Shown in pieces: positions 1-8,234 of a stretch of 64,000 nucleotides of DNA. The position numbers and the translations under genes were made by a program. Numbering within the stretch: the first letter of the stretch is position 1; every line of letters starts with the position of its first letter. The notes beneath the pieces are model-generated. The model ran no database searches and was not told where the DNA came from. It saw only the letters and a list, made by a program, of their open reading frames with translations. Source of the DNA: Neobacillus cucumis. Lineage in GTDB: Bacteria > Bacillota > Bacilli > Bacillales > Cytobacillaceae. The stretch covers positions 186,001 through 250,000 of the forward strand of contig NZ_JAFBEX010000009.1 of assembly GCF_016908975.1 (NCBI RefSeq), given 5' to 3'.

Positions 1-39
1 GCAAATGCAATTGTTTTAGTGAATTTAGGAAAATATGAG

Positions 40-67
40 GACCGGACAAAATGCAACATGTCTGGTC
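40..67. repeat. GACCGGACA hairpin repeat, copy 1
   Basis: GACCGGACA (40-48) pairs with TGTCTGGTC (59-67), with one G-T wobble. Related hairpins lie at 5807-5834 and 8958-8986, so this is a dispersed intergenic hairpin family. Here it sits downstream of the minus-strand ribokinase gene and could help end its transcript, although no clear T-run follows. Confidence 0.7.
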
Positions 68-194
68 CCATAATCTCGTTGAGGTTCGTTTGAGGGTCAT
101 ATATTTTTTTGTCATCATAATCTACCCTCACTTCGAAATAAAGGTTCTTGATATTTTCATACTCCTTTGATTCTACCGCTAATAACCCTCCTGC

Positions 195-1118
195 CTACTC
201 TCCCATTGATTTTAAAAATGTTAAAATCTTTTCCCGTGTGGGGATTGAGCTTTGGGCACCTTGGATTGTTACCGACAAAGCGGCGGCAGCAGTAGCATAT
301 TGGAGGCAATCTTGGATAGGATGTCCCAAAACGTTTTCTGCAGCAAAAGCACCAATAAAAGTATCACCAGCTGCGGTCGTATCAATCGCATTTACCGAAA
401 AAGAAGGAGTAATAATTTCACATCCCTCCTGATTCCGATAAAGGGACCCATTTTTTCCGAGCGTAATAATTACCTCTTTTAACCCCCATTCGTTTAGTAG
501 GCTTCCTGCTATTCGCGCGTGTTTGATATCTTTGACCGGTGTATCCGTGATCGCTTCCACTTCAGTTTCATTTAAAATCAGCATATCAAGTAATGGAAAC
601 AGTCCCTTTGGCACTTTAACTGCTGGAGCAGGATTCAAGAACACGCGCACTCCTTTTCTGTGTGCTGTTCGAATTGCATATTCCGTTGTAGGCCAAGGTA
701 TTTCATTTTGAAGCAAAATGATATCGCCACTTTTCATCCTCCGGAAAATCGGATCCAGATCTTCAGGCATGAATTTCCCGTTCGATCCCTCTGATAAAAT
801 AATGGTATTCTCCCCGGAAGAATCAACAGTTATGAAAGCAATCCCAGATGTAACGTCCTTTTCCAAGATAGAATCCGTGTTGATGCCTTCATTCTGGAGC
901 GAGCTTACAAGTTTTCCGGCAAATGTATCAGTTCCAACCGCTCCGGCCATCATCACTTGTCCACCTGAACGGGCAGCAGCAACTGCTTGATTGGCACCTT
1001 TACCACCTGGATGATAGGCTGTCCCCCATCCCTTGATGGTCTCCCCCGGTTTTGGATGGTTTTCAACATGATTCACAATATCCATATTCATGCTTCCGAT
1101 AACAACGATTTTACTCAT
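195..1118 (-). CDS. rbsK: Ribokinase (PfkB family)
   Basis: Phosphorylates D-ribose to ribose 5-phosphate in the cytoplasm. About 307 residues, normal for the family. PfkB signature 1 (GGKGANQA) is near residue 38 and signature 2 (DTTAAGDTF) near residue 250 with the catalytic Asp; the usual GAGD is AAGD here. An in-frame ATG lies 36 nt further upstream, but the chosen ATG at 1118 has a GGCGG ribosome site about 9 nt ahead and gives the standard N-terminus MSKIVVIGSMNMD. No rbs transporter or RbsR is adjacent, so it looks like a solitary sugar kinase. The substrate could be another pentose or a nucleoside; the sequence does not decide. Confidence 0.88.
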   Translation of the reverse strand: MSKIVVIGSMNMDIVNHVENHPKPGETIKGWGTAYHPGGKGANQAVAAARSGGQVMMAGAVGTDTFAGKLVSSLQNEGINTDSILEKDVTSGIAFITVDSSGENTIILSEGSNGKFMPEDLDPIFRRMKSGDIILLQNEIPWPTTEYAIRTAHRKGVRVFLNPAPAVKVPKGLFPLLDMLILNETEVEAITDTPVKDIKHARIAGSLLNEWGLKEVIITLGKNGSLYRNQEGCEIITPSFSVNAIDTTAAGDTFIGAFAAENVLGHPIQDCLQYATAAAALSVTIQGAQSSIPTREKILTFLKSMGE

Positions 1119-1222
1119 TTTTAAAACCCGCCTTTTTTGGATAACACTTTTCATATTTTTTCAAAAATTTCTCCTGATCATTTTTCACCGTTGTAATCTA
1201 TATGAATGGAACTGCAAAGAAT

Positions 1223-1963
1223 TCAATCTAGATTGACTTCGTGCTTACTTATTCCATTTAAATAATAATTATAAAGATCAGGAAATTCCTTTATTTCTTC
1301 TTGTCCCTTCTCAGTGAGACAATAGGTACCTCTTTTGATTCTTTCAAACCAGCTATAATAGTTTTTAACAAGAATGGAGGAAGTTTTGTCTCCGGTTCCC
1401 AACTGAATTAATTTTTTCGGGGATAAGGGGCCAAAATGGCTTAGGTAACAAGCAATTTGGATGGAATTCTCCTTATAAGCTGTCATTATTTTAACCCTAC
1501 TGCTTCCGCCAACATTAAAATCCGCACTTCGCCCATTGATTTCCTTCAAAACAGCATCTCTCTTTAACCTGCTTTGCCCCCTGCTTTTACCACGATTAAA
1601 AGGTGTTGGGTGGAACAGGACCTCGGTCTTCGCTCGTTTCGTTGGGTTCGAAACGACAATTAAACCCAATTCAAGCCTTTTAATTAAATGGCATTTATCT
1701 GCCCATCGTCTAGAATTTAAACGAAACTTTGGTTTGGGGATTGCAATATATACTTGATCTGATATGCGCTGTCGTTTTGCCGCCTGTATGAGCAAATCAA
1801 CACTTAATGTAAGTTTTAATTCAATGATAATTAACTCCTCACCTTTAACAGCAACGATATCACAATCCTTTACTTCACCGTATACCTCATAGCCTTCTTT
1901 TACAAAAAAAGTCTGAATTGGTTTATATAAATCCATCTCTTGCAGCTTTTTTGTTTCCTTCAT
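1223..1963 (-). CDS. DUF2161 family protein, PD-(D/E)XK nuclease-like fold
   Basis: 246 residues. The N-terminal third carries a PD-(D/E)XK-type pattern: a Glu in GYEVYGEVKD, the Asp of CDIVAV, then IIELK, followed by a helix with QAAKRQ. This resembles the catalytic core of restriction-type nucleases. The C-terminal half has winged-helix character (LSPKKLIQLGTG...SSILVKNYYSWFERIKRGTYCLTEKG). I assign it to DUF2161 from memory of the family; its biological role is unknown. It starts at an ATG just after GGTGAGGG. The upstream acetyltransferase ends 24 nt before it on the same strand, so the two may be co-transcribed. Confidence 0.7.
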   Translation of the reverse strand: MKETKKLQEMDLYKPIQTFFVKEGYEVYGEVKDCDIVAVKGEELIIIELKLTLSVDLLIQAAKRQRISDQVYIAIPKPKFRLNSRRWADKCHLIKRLELGLIVVSNPTKRAKTEVLFHPTPFNRGKSRGQSRLKRDAVLKEINGRSADFNVGGSSRVKIMTAYKENSIQIACYLSHFGPLSPKKLIQLGTGDKTSSILVKNYYSWFERIKRGTYCLTEKGQEEIKEFPDLYNYYLNGISKHEVNLD

Positions 1964-1987
1964 ATGCCCTCACCATCCAATTCAAAC

Positions 1988-2779
1988 CTAACTATCTCCC
2001 TGTATTTCTTTTATGCTCCTTCCCCCTAAAAAGGCGTGTCCCATTTTTAATTTTGCAACGGTCTTAAATCCATATTTTTGATAGACTTTCTCTATTTTTT
2101 CATTAATCGGAAACACCCAAAGGTTTTTTAGCCCCTTTTTATCAACTTCTCCTTGAATATAATGAATCAATTCACCAATTAATCCTCGTCCCCTATATTG
2201 CCCTAGAGTGGCCACACTTTCCATCCGTGCCTGATAGTCATGGATAAAAATACAGGCTGTTGCACAGGCAACACCATCACACCGAAGTAAATAATATATA
2301 AAGCTAGGATGATTAAATTCTACCTCAAAAGCCTTTTCCCTAACTGCTTTACCTCCGAATTCTGTAATACTGCATTCAATATTTAATGCTTCGGAATAAT
2401 TCTCTTTTGTCACCAATTCTATAGAGATTTCCTTGCGTTTTTCCTTTTTCAAAACTTTTTGATCCCACAATTGAACAGGACCGATTAGCTCTTCGAATCC
2501 GAAATGTTCCAATATTAATTGGTCTACCAATTCCTTTTGGTCATCTAAATTATAAATATAAAATCTAGGTATAATTTTTCTAGAATTAAAAAAATTTTTT
2601 ACTTCATCAATGATTAACTTTGGATTATCAATAGTATCACTAATATGAGCGTGATTTGCTGTATAATAATTGGGTTGATTTTCATTGCAAAAAATGGAAC
2701 CCCAGGACGTATCTATTCGTTTAGTAAAGGTCTCTAAATATGCAAAATCAAGTGAAATAACGTCTTTTAAATTTATCAT
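1988..2779 (-). CDS. GNAT family N-acetyltransferase
   Basis: 263 residues. The C-terminal half is a GNAT domain: acetyl-CoA binding motif QYRGRGLIGELIH, then the NEKIEKVYQKYGFKTVA segment typical of the family end. The N-terminal half is a second, degenerate GNAT-like region (SWGSIFCNE...FGFEEL), as in tandem GNAT proteins. The start has AAAGGAGAAATCA in front. The substrate is not predictable. It precedes the DUF2161 gene in the same direction. Confidence 0.8.
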   Translation of the reverse strand: MINLKDVISLDFAYLETFTKRIDTSWGSIFCNENQPNYYTANHAHISDTIDNPKLIIDEVKNFFNSRKIIPRFYIYNLDDQKELVDQLILEHFGFEELIGPVQLWDQKVLKKEKRKEISIELVTKENYSEALNIECSITEFGGKAVREKAFEVEFNHPSFIYYLLRCDGVACATACIFIHDYQARMESVATLGQYRGRGLIGELIHYIQGEVDKKGLKNLWVFPINEKIEKVYQKYGFKTVAKLKMGHAFLGGRSIKEIQGDS

Positions 2780-2850
2780 TGATTTCTCCTTTATTTATTT
2801 GGACATTAATTAAATTTTAACATAAAAATCCAATTATCCTTTAAAAAATT

Positions 2851-2880
2851 AAAAGCGTGGCAATTTATATCCACGCTTTT
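2851..2880 (-). terminator. Rho-independent terminator
   Basis: Perfect 10-bp inverted repeat, AAAAGCGTGG (2851-2860) and CCACGCTTTT (2871-2880). It lies downstream of the minus-strand gene 3014-3670 and ends in T-rich sequence on that strand. Confidence 0.85.
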
Positions 2881-3013
2881 AGTGTTTAGCTTTCTAATTT
2901 TAATGCTAATTAATATCGAGTCTAGACTTTGTATTTTCAAAGTCTATTATTCCAAGTTCTCCTTTACTCAATGGTTTGGGGGTTAACCTTGAAAGCAAAT
3001 GATTCGTTTAGAA

Positions 3014-3670
3014 TCAGTTAATAGCTAATGGACTTATAAACTTGTAATGTGTTCTGAAAAAACTATAAATCGTTTCAGATGATTTTGAATGAAAAACGTT
3101 TGTTAAGGACTCAGGATTTCCAATATTTAAGGATAAAGTTACTTGATCATCTTTTGGAAAATTAGGATCATAAATATAAATGGAAAGTTCGTTATCATTC
3201 AAGTCATACCCATACGCAAGAACTTGATGATTTCTTCTGATCTCAAAAGGATTAAGGGATTTTACTCGGACTAGACCTATGGGTGAAAGCTTTCCGTTAT
3301 CAAGATCATTTTTGATCCTGGGCCATTCTTTTTTAATCATTCTTAACTTTGTTTGCTTATCAGAGAAGACAGGATTCATGAAAACCATATATCTCATAAG
3401 ACCGAATGGCAAATGAAAGCTTTTAATCTGCCGTTTCACGATATATTCGAACAATGGGCCAGAGGAAGGGGCTATCGGATTGGACGGGATTGGTATTCTT
3501 GCCTCAAAGTAATCCACGGCAGCAAAAATCATCCCGCCACAAAGACCATACGATGCATTTCCAATTGTAATCTGTCGACCCAAAACTTTTATTTTCATTG
3601 GAACATGCGGAAAGTGGTTTCCAAATTTAAAACCGGAAGAGCTGGGCAGAAAGCCTGTTAAGATTACCAT
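3014..3670 (-). CDS. Papain-like/C39-like putative cysteine peptidase
   Basis: 218 residues, function unproven. The layout suggests a papain-type triad: Cys44 in YGLCGGM with small residues around it, His149 in RRNHQVLAYGYD, and Asp169 or Asn171 in YDPNFP. No signal peptide or membrane segment is evident, so it is probably cytoplasmic. The ATG start has AAGGGG about 9 nt upstream. It is a single-gene unit closed by the terminator at 2851-2880 and bordered upstream by the TnpB element. It could equally be a transglutaminase-like or inactive relative; I see no partner gene that names a substrate. Confidence 0.6.
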   Translation of the reverse strand: MVILTGFLPSSSGFKFGNHFPHVPMKIKVLGRQITIGNASYGLCGGMIFAAVDYFEARIPIPSNPIAPSSGPLFEYIVKRQIKSFHLPFGLMRYMVFMNPVFSDKQTKLRMIKKEWPRIKNDLDNGKLSPIGLVRVKSLNPFEIRRNHQVLAYGYDLNDNELSIYIYDPNFPKDDQVTLSLNIGNPESLTNVFHSKSSETIYSFFRTHYKFISPLAIN

Positions 3671-3877
3671 AGTGATTTCCCCTTATACTTCAGTAAAAAT
3701 AATCAAAACGTTTACCATTAGAATCTACTTTATTCATATTCCTTTAAATTTGGAATTATTATACTTGCCTTTCACACCCTTTTTGAATAATGGGTTATAT
3801 ATCTTTTTTAATAGAATTCAGCAAGATCTCTTTTTGACAGCGTTTAGTGTAAGTTTTACGATTCCACAGGCAGAACG

Positions 3878-3897
3878 CACCTTATTTTAATGAGGTG
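3878..3897 (+). repeat. Left-end subterminal hairpin of TnpB element
   Basis: CACCT (3878-3882) and AGGTG (3893-3897) around a TATTTTAATG core, preceded by AGAACG. It mirrors the right-end hairpin at 5727-5746. In IS200/IS605 elements such subterminal hairpins are recognised by TnpA. Confidence 0.65.
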
Positions 3898-4000
3898 ATG
3901 AATGCCTTTTTTTTTTTGCCATCTTGAGTCTTATTGATTGATTATTTCTATAATTATCCATATAATCAATAATATAGAACATTTGTTCGGAGTTGTTAAA

Positions 4001-5425
4001 ATGGAGAAAGAGAAAAAATCACGTTATATAGTGGAACTCGATTTGCATATAGAGACATTTCAACTTCATATATTAGAAACTAGATTTGAAATTGCTCGTC
4101 ATATCTACAATGCTTGCAAAGGGAAAATGCTAGAAAATATTACTCATATGAGAGCAGATGAGGAGTATCAATCTTGGTTGAGGGAAAAAAAATCCGAAGA
4201 ACGGTCAATTGCACTTAGGAAAATCAGGGAAAAATTTGATGTCTCTCAAACCGGGGCTGAGCGAATCGTCAAAGCAATGGGTAAACATTTTAAACAAAAG
4301 AAGCCAAAGAATACAATACATAAACAAAAAGTTCATTTAGATTCACATGTCGTACAGAAAATTGCCCTTCAAGTTTGGAAATCTATTTCTGACTATCTTT
4401 TTGGTAAAGGTAAAAAGGTTCATTTTAAAAAGTATGGACAATTCGATTCGGTTGAAGGAAAGAATAATCGTGCTGGATTAACTTATGAAAACGGAATTTT
4501 GTATTGGAATGGTTTAATAATGAAAGTGCATATTCCATTGAAGGATACATACATCCAAAAGGCATTTCAAGACGAAATTGCCTATTGCCGTTTAGTTCGT
4601 AAGACGATTAGAGGAAAAATCAACTATTATTTGCAGTTAATTCTAAAAGGGATCCCTCCACAAAAGCAAGAACCTTGTGATGGAGAAGTCGGTATCGATA
4701 TTGGCTTCTCAACCGTGGCTGCTGTGTCCAATAAAGAAGTGATGATTGAGGAATTTTGTGAAAGTTTAGATATGTTAGATAAAGAAAAACGACTTATTCT
4801 GAGGAAAATGGATAGATCTAGAAGAGCGACCAATCCTAATAAGTACCATGAAAACGGCACTATAAAAAAAGGGAACAGAGATAAATGGATACGTTCTAAG
4901 CGTTATTGGAAACTATTATTTTACTTAAAAGAAATCTGCCGTAAGATCGCCACTGTTCGGAAAATCATGCACAATAAACTAGCTAATACTATCCTTAAGA
5001 TGGGTAACAAGGTATTTTGCGAAAAGATGAATTATAAGGGTCTTCAGAAAACGAAATTCGGCAAGAGGATTGGATATAAAGCACCGAGTATGTTCTTAAG
5101 AATCGTAAATACAAAACTATCTTATCAAGGAAAGAAGATTGAATATGTTAATACATGGACGGTAAAAGCCAGTCAATATTGCCATATTTTAAATGAGTAT
5201 CAAAAGAAAAAGTTATCTCAAAGGTTTCATGTGCTCCCAGACGGGACAAAAATACAGAGAGATTGTTATTCTGCCTGGTTAATTAAAAACGTAAGTGAAA
5301 CGAAAAATAAAGTAAATCGAGAGAAGTGTTTAACCGATTATTTATCATTTTTTGAAAACTACAAAAAGACCGAAGATACTCTTCGATCATTAAATAAAAA
5401 GTTTATAGCTAGTATCGGGTTTTAA
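4001..5425 (+). CDS. tnpB: TnpB-family RNA-guided endonuclease-like protein, zinc finger lost
   Basis: 474 residues from the ATG at 4001 (GGAG ribosome site 8 nt upstream); a longer frame from 3938 lacks such a site. The RuvC-like triad is intact: Asp233 in GIDIG (RuvC-I), Glu341 in CEKMNYKG (RuvC-II) and Asp421 in QRDCYSA (RuvC-III). The basic N-terminal region fits the wedge and RNA-binding domains. The four-cysteine zinc finger usually found between RuvC-II and RuvC-III is missing: the segment from KASQYC onward holds only one Cys before QRDC. TnpB proteins cut DNA guided by an omega (reRNA) transcribed from the 3-prime part of the element. No tnpA is nearby. The intact triad argues for selection to keep nuclease activity, but activity itself is unproven. 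Confidence 0.85.
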   Translation: MEKEKKSRYIVELDLHIETFQLHILETRFEIARHIYNACKGKMLENITHMRADEEYQSWLREKKSEERSIALRKIREKFDVSQTGAERIVKAMGKHFKQKKPKNTIHKQKVHLDSHVVQKIALQVWKSISDYLFGKGKKVHFKKYGQFDSVEGKNNRAGLTYENGILYWNGLIMKVHIPLKDTYIQKAFQDEIAYCRLVRKTIRGKINYYLQLILKGIPPQKQEPCDGEVGIDIGFSTVAAVSNKEVMIEEFCESLDMLDKEKRLILRKMDRSRRATNPNKYHENGTIKKGNRDKWIRSKRYWKLLFYLKEICRKIATVRKIMHNKLANTILKMGNKVFCEKMNYKGLQKTKFGKRIGYKAPSMFLRIVNTKLSYQGKKIEYVNTWTVKASQYCHILNEYQKKKLSQRFHVLPDGTKIQRDCYSAWLIKNVSETKNKVNREKCLTDYLSFFENYKKTEDTLRSLNKKFIASIGF

Positions 5426-5756
5426 TATTGTATAATGCAAACCTTTGCCGTGTTGAATCCCACGGAAGAATAGGAACGCTAAGACGTGAGTTTTAGCTAA
5501 CTCTTGTTTGGCAGGTTAAAGCCGGATGCGAATACTAAACGGCGACTGGAAATCGACTGGTTTCCGCCATGTCTAAGACTGTATTTCTTATGCGTGGAAG
5601 AGCTGTTCATTCGCGAATGTCGCATGGAAAACTCACGAGTCTAAACGACAAGAACCATCTACTTGTTTAGTAAGGAAATGGAAAAGTACATGCGTCCTTC
5701 ATTCAAAGAAGGTCTATCTTTAGAACCACCCTATTTCAATGGGGTGAGGATTCAGT
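5426..5756 (+). ncRNA. Probable omega/reRNA guide region downstream of tnpB
   Basis: About 330 nt with no ORF and dense potential folding. GGAAA pairs with TTTCC near 5546-5570 inside GGC/GCC. ATGCG pairs with CGCAT around an ATTCGCGAAT palindrome (about 5590-5626). CTAAAC..AAG pairs with CTTGTTTAG (about 5641-5670). The terminal hairpin is CACCC/GGGTG (5727-5746), followed by GAGGATTCA. A conserved right-end hairpin followed by the guide is the known layout of TnpB reRNAs. The length and the 3-prime hairpin support the call; the transcript ends are not visible. Confidence 0.6.
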
Positions 5757-5806
5757 ATAGTATAAAAATCAGTTATAATAAAACTATTAATGAATAAATT
5801 AAAAAA

Positions 5807-5834
5807 GACCAGACATGCAGCTACATGTCCGGTC
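5807..5834. repeat. GACCGGACA hairpin repeat, copy 2
   Basis: GACCAGACATG (5807-5817) pairs with CATGTCCGGTC (5824-5834), one mismatch, preceded by AAAAAA. Same family as 40-67 and 8958-8986. Confidence 0.75.
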
Positions 5835-5876
5835 TAGCAATAGACGGTTCCCTCTAAGGGCAATCGGCTAGGAAGG

Positions 5877-5920
5877 AATAATCCACCTGAGCCTGCGAAC
5901 TCAAGGGTGGATTATTTTTT
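5877..5920 (+). terminator. Strong terminator hairpin
   Basis: AATAATCCACC (5877-5887) pairs with GGTGGATTATT (5906-5916), followed by a T-run. No plus-strand gene directly precedes it except the TnpB RNA. The preceding stretch (5836-5875, GACGGTTCCC..AAGGGCAATC) may be part of the same structured leader or remnant. Confidence 0.7.
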
Positions 5921-6250
5921 TGATTTAAATGACAGCACATTTAGGACAGTACTTGCAAAAGTAATCCTACTATCGCTTTCTTTACCTTTTTCAATGAAAA
6001 GGTCAGTTATTTTTTCAGGGAATCGTTTTGTAATTATTTCTGTTCCAATTTATTGACTTTTCTTTTTACTTCTGCCGTCTCTTTAAATAAAAGCTCTACA
6101 TCTGAATTGACATCAAATTTCAATGCTTTCAGATCTCTTCTTATAGTTGTTAAATTTTCAGTCATTAGCGTAGATTGTGTTTAATAATATCTTTTATCTC
6201 TTGTTGTCTAGATATTAATTGTTCTTGACCATTTCCAAATTTATTGATTT
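5912..6250 (-). pseudogene. Remnants of small coiled-coil protein gene(s)
   Basis: Minus-strand coding fragments in different frames. One, near 6190-6245, reads NKFGNGQEQLISRQQEIKDI. It passes by frameshift into a 39-codon stretch starting MTENLTTIRRDLKAL and ending VKRKVNKLEQK. The character is amphipathic and heptad-rich, like the intact coiled-coil gene at 9092-9409. A second open stretch toward 5912 reads ITKRFPEKITDLFIEKGKES and ends FKSKK. No start codon with a ribosome site joins them, so I read this as decayed coding DNA. Confidence 0.5.
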
Positions 6251-6297
6251 ATCAACATTTTGGAAAATCTTAATTGAGTAACCAGTGATATTTAAAA

Positions 6298-6484
6298 TAA
6301 GCGGAGATTTTTCGGTTAGACTACAGAATAGAGCTCGGTTCGGGGTATATAAGCGGAGTTTTTCCGTTTAAGCGAAGCAAAATTAGCTAATTTCAGCTTT
6401 TTCCAGTCAATAAGCGGAATTTTTCCGTCTATTTAAGCAATTTTCAGTGCTATTTCCTAATTAAGAGAAATTTTTCCGCTTATT
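6298..6484. repeat. Four-copy AAGCGGA-TTTTT-CCG hairpin repeat array
   Basis: Units of the form TAAGCGGAnTTTTTCCGnTTA recur near 6298-6318, 6349-6371, 6410-6429 and 6461-6484, spaced about 51-60 nt. Each can fold GCGGA with TCCGC-like arms; the last copy ends CCGCTTATT. No gene is present in this stretch. Confidence 0.7.
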
Positions 6485-6540
6485 GATCAAACTCGCTTTA
6501 GCGACTAATGAACTTGTACAAATTAAAGGTACTTAGTGAA

Positions 6541-6578
6541 AAAAAGGCTTAGAGATATTTGCATCTCTAAGCCTTTTT
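6541..6578 (-). terminator. Terminator of the dioxygenase/esterase operon
   Basis: Perfect arms AAAAAGGCTTAGAGAT (6541-6556) and ATCTCTAAGCCTTTTT (6563-6578). The T-run follows on the minus strand, just beyond the stop of the gene at 6622-7401. Confidence 0.9.
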
Positions 6579-6621
6579 GACTGTAAATCAAGAACCAATT
6601 AGCACTTCTTCCTTAGCAGCC

Positions 6622-7401
6622 TTATCCAAATTGCCATACACTATGACTAAGGTTTCCATAGCGAAACTCTCTATGAAGCAAGGTTGCTTTTGGATTGTTA
6701 TCTGCTGCACCCATTGCATAAAAGAGTGGAATAAAGTGCTCATTCCCATATGGAGGTACCGCATGTGTCGCATGTGGAGCAAGTGAATGATAGTTATATA
6801 AGGATACTAAATCCCACTTTTCAAGTTTTTTGGCTAACCATTCATCAAATTCAAGTGCCCATGAATCAACCACGCCATTGTCATCCCAGTTTAAGGCTCT
6901 TAAGTTGTGAACGGTCCCTCCACTGGCGATGATTAATATATCCTTAGCTCTTAAATCTGATAAAGCTTTTCCAATTTTATATTGCTCGCTAGGAGTAAGA
7001 TTTGGATTCACCGACATAGAAATAACCGGAATATCAGCATTCGGATAAATCATACGAAGAACTACCCATGCCCCGTGATCCAGACCGCGAGTTGTATCAT
7101 TTTTAAAGGCAATCCCATTACTACTGAATAGGTCTTCTATTTCGTCAGCAACCTCATGATTCCCACGAGCGGGATACTCAATCGTATAAAGTTCCGGATC
7201 AAACCCGCCAAAGTCATAGATCGTACTATATTGATCGACTCGGCTTACCTGTTGAACCTCGTTTACCCAATGTGCCGAAAACAACACAACCGCTTTCGGG
7301 CAAGGAAGGTTTTGACCCAATTGATTTATAAAATTTGTATAGTCGTTATTCTCAACTGCAAGTAATGGTGCACCATGAGCGATAAATAAGGATGGCAACA
7401 T
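6622..7401 (-). CDS. DODA/LigB-type extradiol ring-cleavage dioxygenase
   Basis: 259 residues. Member of the class III extradiol dioxygenases of the YgiD/4,5-DOPA dioxygenase type, which open catechol rings using a metal held by His residues. Visible candidate ligands are His9 in FIAHGAP, the His of LFSAHW, the His of ASGGTVHNLR and the His of YGNEHFIPL. The ATG at 7401 has GGGAGG 7 nt upstream; an alternative start 36 nt earlier lacks one. It follows the esterase gene by 19 nt and so forms a two-gene operon. Together with the divergent regulator at 8235 the arrangement suggests handling of catechol- or quinone-type aromatics. Substrate unproven. Confidence 0.85.
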   Translation of the reverse strand: MLPSLFIAHGAPLLAVENNDYTNFINQLGQNLPCPKAVVLFSAHWVNEVQQVSRVDQYSTIYDFGGFDPELYTIEYPARGNHEVADEIEDLFSSNGIAFKNDTTRGLDHGAWVVLRMIYPNADIPVISMSVNPNLTPSEQYKIGKALSDLRAKDILIIASGGTVHNLRALNWDDNGVVDSWALEFDEWLAKKLEKWDLVSLYNYHSLAPHATHAVPPYGNEHFIPLFYAMGAADNNPKATLLHREFRYGNLSHSVWQFG

Positions 7402-7420
7402 TTTAAATCCTCCCGTTTTT

Positions 7421-8065
7421 TTATCTTTGTAAATCATTTAAAATCCAGGCCTGAAAATCTTGAAGATTTTTTTCGGATACGGTGTGCCCTTCTGGATAAG
7501 TTTTAAAAGTGACAGGCACCCCAAGCTTTGTAAAATAATCTACATTCTCTTTTCCCCATTCATATGGCAGGATCTGATCATATTCTCCATGAGATATAAA
7601 AACTGATAAATGCTTGCCTAGGTTAATCTTGTATTCTTCCTTCACAAATTGAGGAATATAACCACTGAGAGCTATGAACCCTTTAATTTTGTTTCCAAGG
7701 GTGAGTGCCAATGTCATGGAAACAATCGCCCCTTGGCTAAAGCCCATCAAGTATACTTGCTCTGGGTCTATTGGATAGTTCGCTGATGCGTAATCAATAA
7801 AGCCAGCTAATTTGTTAATTCCTTCATCGAATACTTCTCGATGTGGTTTTCCATAGCCTTGAATTGTAAAATACGCGAATCCAGGTCCTTGGGACAGATG
7901 TCCTCTTACACTAAAGATATAGAAGGAATCCTCCAGACCATTAACGAGTGAGAGCATGTTGTGTTCGTTACTTCCGATACCATGCATAACGAATAAGGCA
8001 GGATACTTTTTCCCAGGAACAAGTGTTTTAGGACGGCGAAGTTCATAAACCATTTCAGTTTCCAT
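7421..8065 (-). CDS. Alpha/beta-hydrolase, phospholipase/carboxylesterase family (MhqD-like)
   Basis: 214 residues, typical size. The nucleophile elbow is GFSQGA (Ser), the acid Asp lies in HGEYDQILP and the catalytic His in YPEGHTVSEKN; the oxyanion region is FVMHGIGSNEHN. No signal peptide, so cytoplasmic. First gene of an operon with the extradiol dioxygenase; AGGAGG precedes its ATG. B. subtilis MhqD is a carboxylesterase encoded with a ring-cleavage-type dioxygenase in the quinone-responsive mhqNOD operon. That parallel suggests a similar detoxification unit, though here the dioxygenase family and the regulator differ. Confidence 0.83.
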   Translation of the reverse strand: METEMVYELRRPKTLVPGKKYPALFVMHGIGSNEHNMLSLVNGLEDSFYIFSVRGHLSQGPGFAYFTIQGYGKPHREVFDEGINKLAGFIDYASANYPIDPEQVYLMGFSQGAIVSMTLALTLGNKIKGFIALSGYIPQFVKEEYKINLGKHLSVFISHGEYDQILPYEWGKENVDYFTKLGVPVTFKTYPEGHTVSEKNLQDFQAWILNDLQR

Positions 8066-8234
8066 TAGGACAACCTCCTTAAATTTATATAATGAAATAT
8101 GATGATTTTAAAAAGTTTACTTATATGAATTATTGTTCTTCTATACGATACCAATAAAAATGATGGCATGTCAATGGCTATTTTGTTAATATGAAATTAA
8201 GTTCACTATTACAAAACTTTCGAGGTGTTACAGA

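Larger units (their letters stand above)
3873..5756 (+). mobile_element. Solitary TnpB (IS605/IS1341-type) element with matching end hairpins
   Basis: Extent inferred from two near-identical hairpins. The left one (3878-3897) has arms CACCT/AGGTG and the right one (5727-5746) has arms CACCC/GGGTG. Both have the same T-G wobble, the same A-T closing pairs and a preceding AGAAC. They bracket tnpB and about 330 nt of folded non-coding DNA. No TnpA (Y1 transposase) is present, so the element is non-autonomous or domesticated. Exact cleavage sites and target motif cannot be set without an empty-site comparison. Confidence 0.7.

Noticed and set aside
2910..2995. Short minus-strand frame reading PLSKGELGIIDFENTKSRL
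   Set aside because: Looks protein-like but has no start with a ribosome site and no recognisable family; may be a fragment of an older gene.
5426..5756. Group I or II intron after tnpB (IStron-like)
   Set aside because: No clear P/Q/R/S or domain V core could be recognised; the end hairpins fit a TnpB element better.
5836..5920. Possible riboswitch before the terminator at 5877-5920
   Set aside because: No known aptamer core could be matched and no gene follows on the plus strand.
6298..6484. Possible CRISPR array
   Set aside because: Only four imperfect palindromic units, uneven spacing, A/T-rich spacers related to each other and no cas genes.
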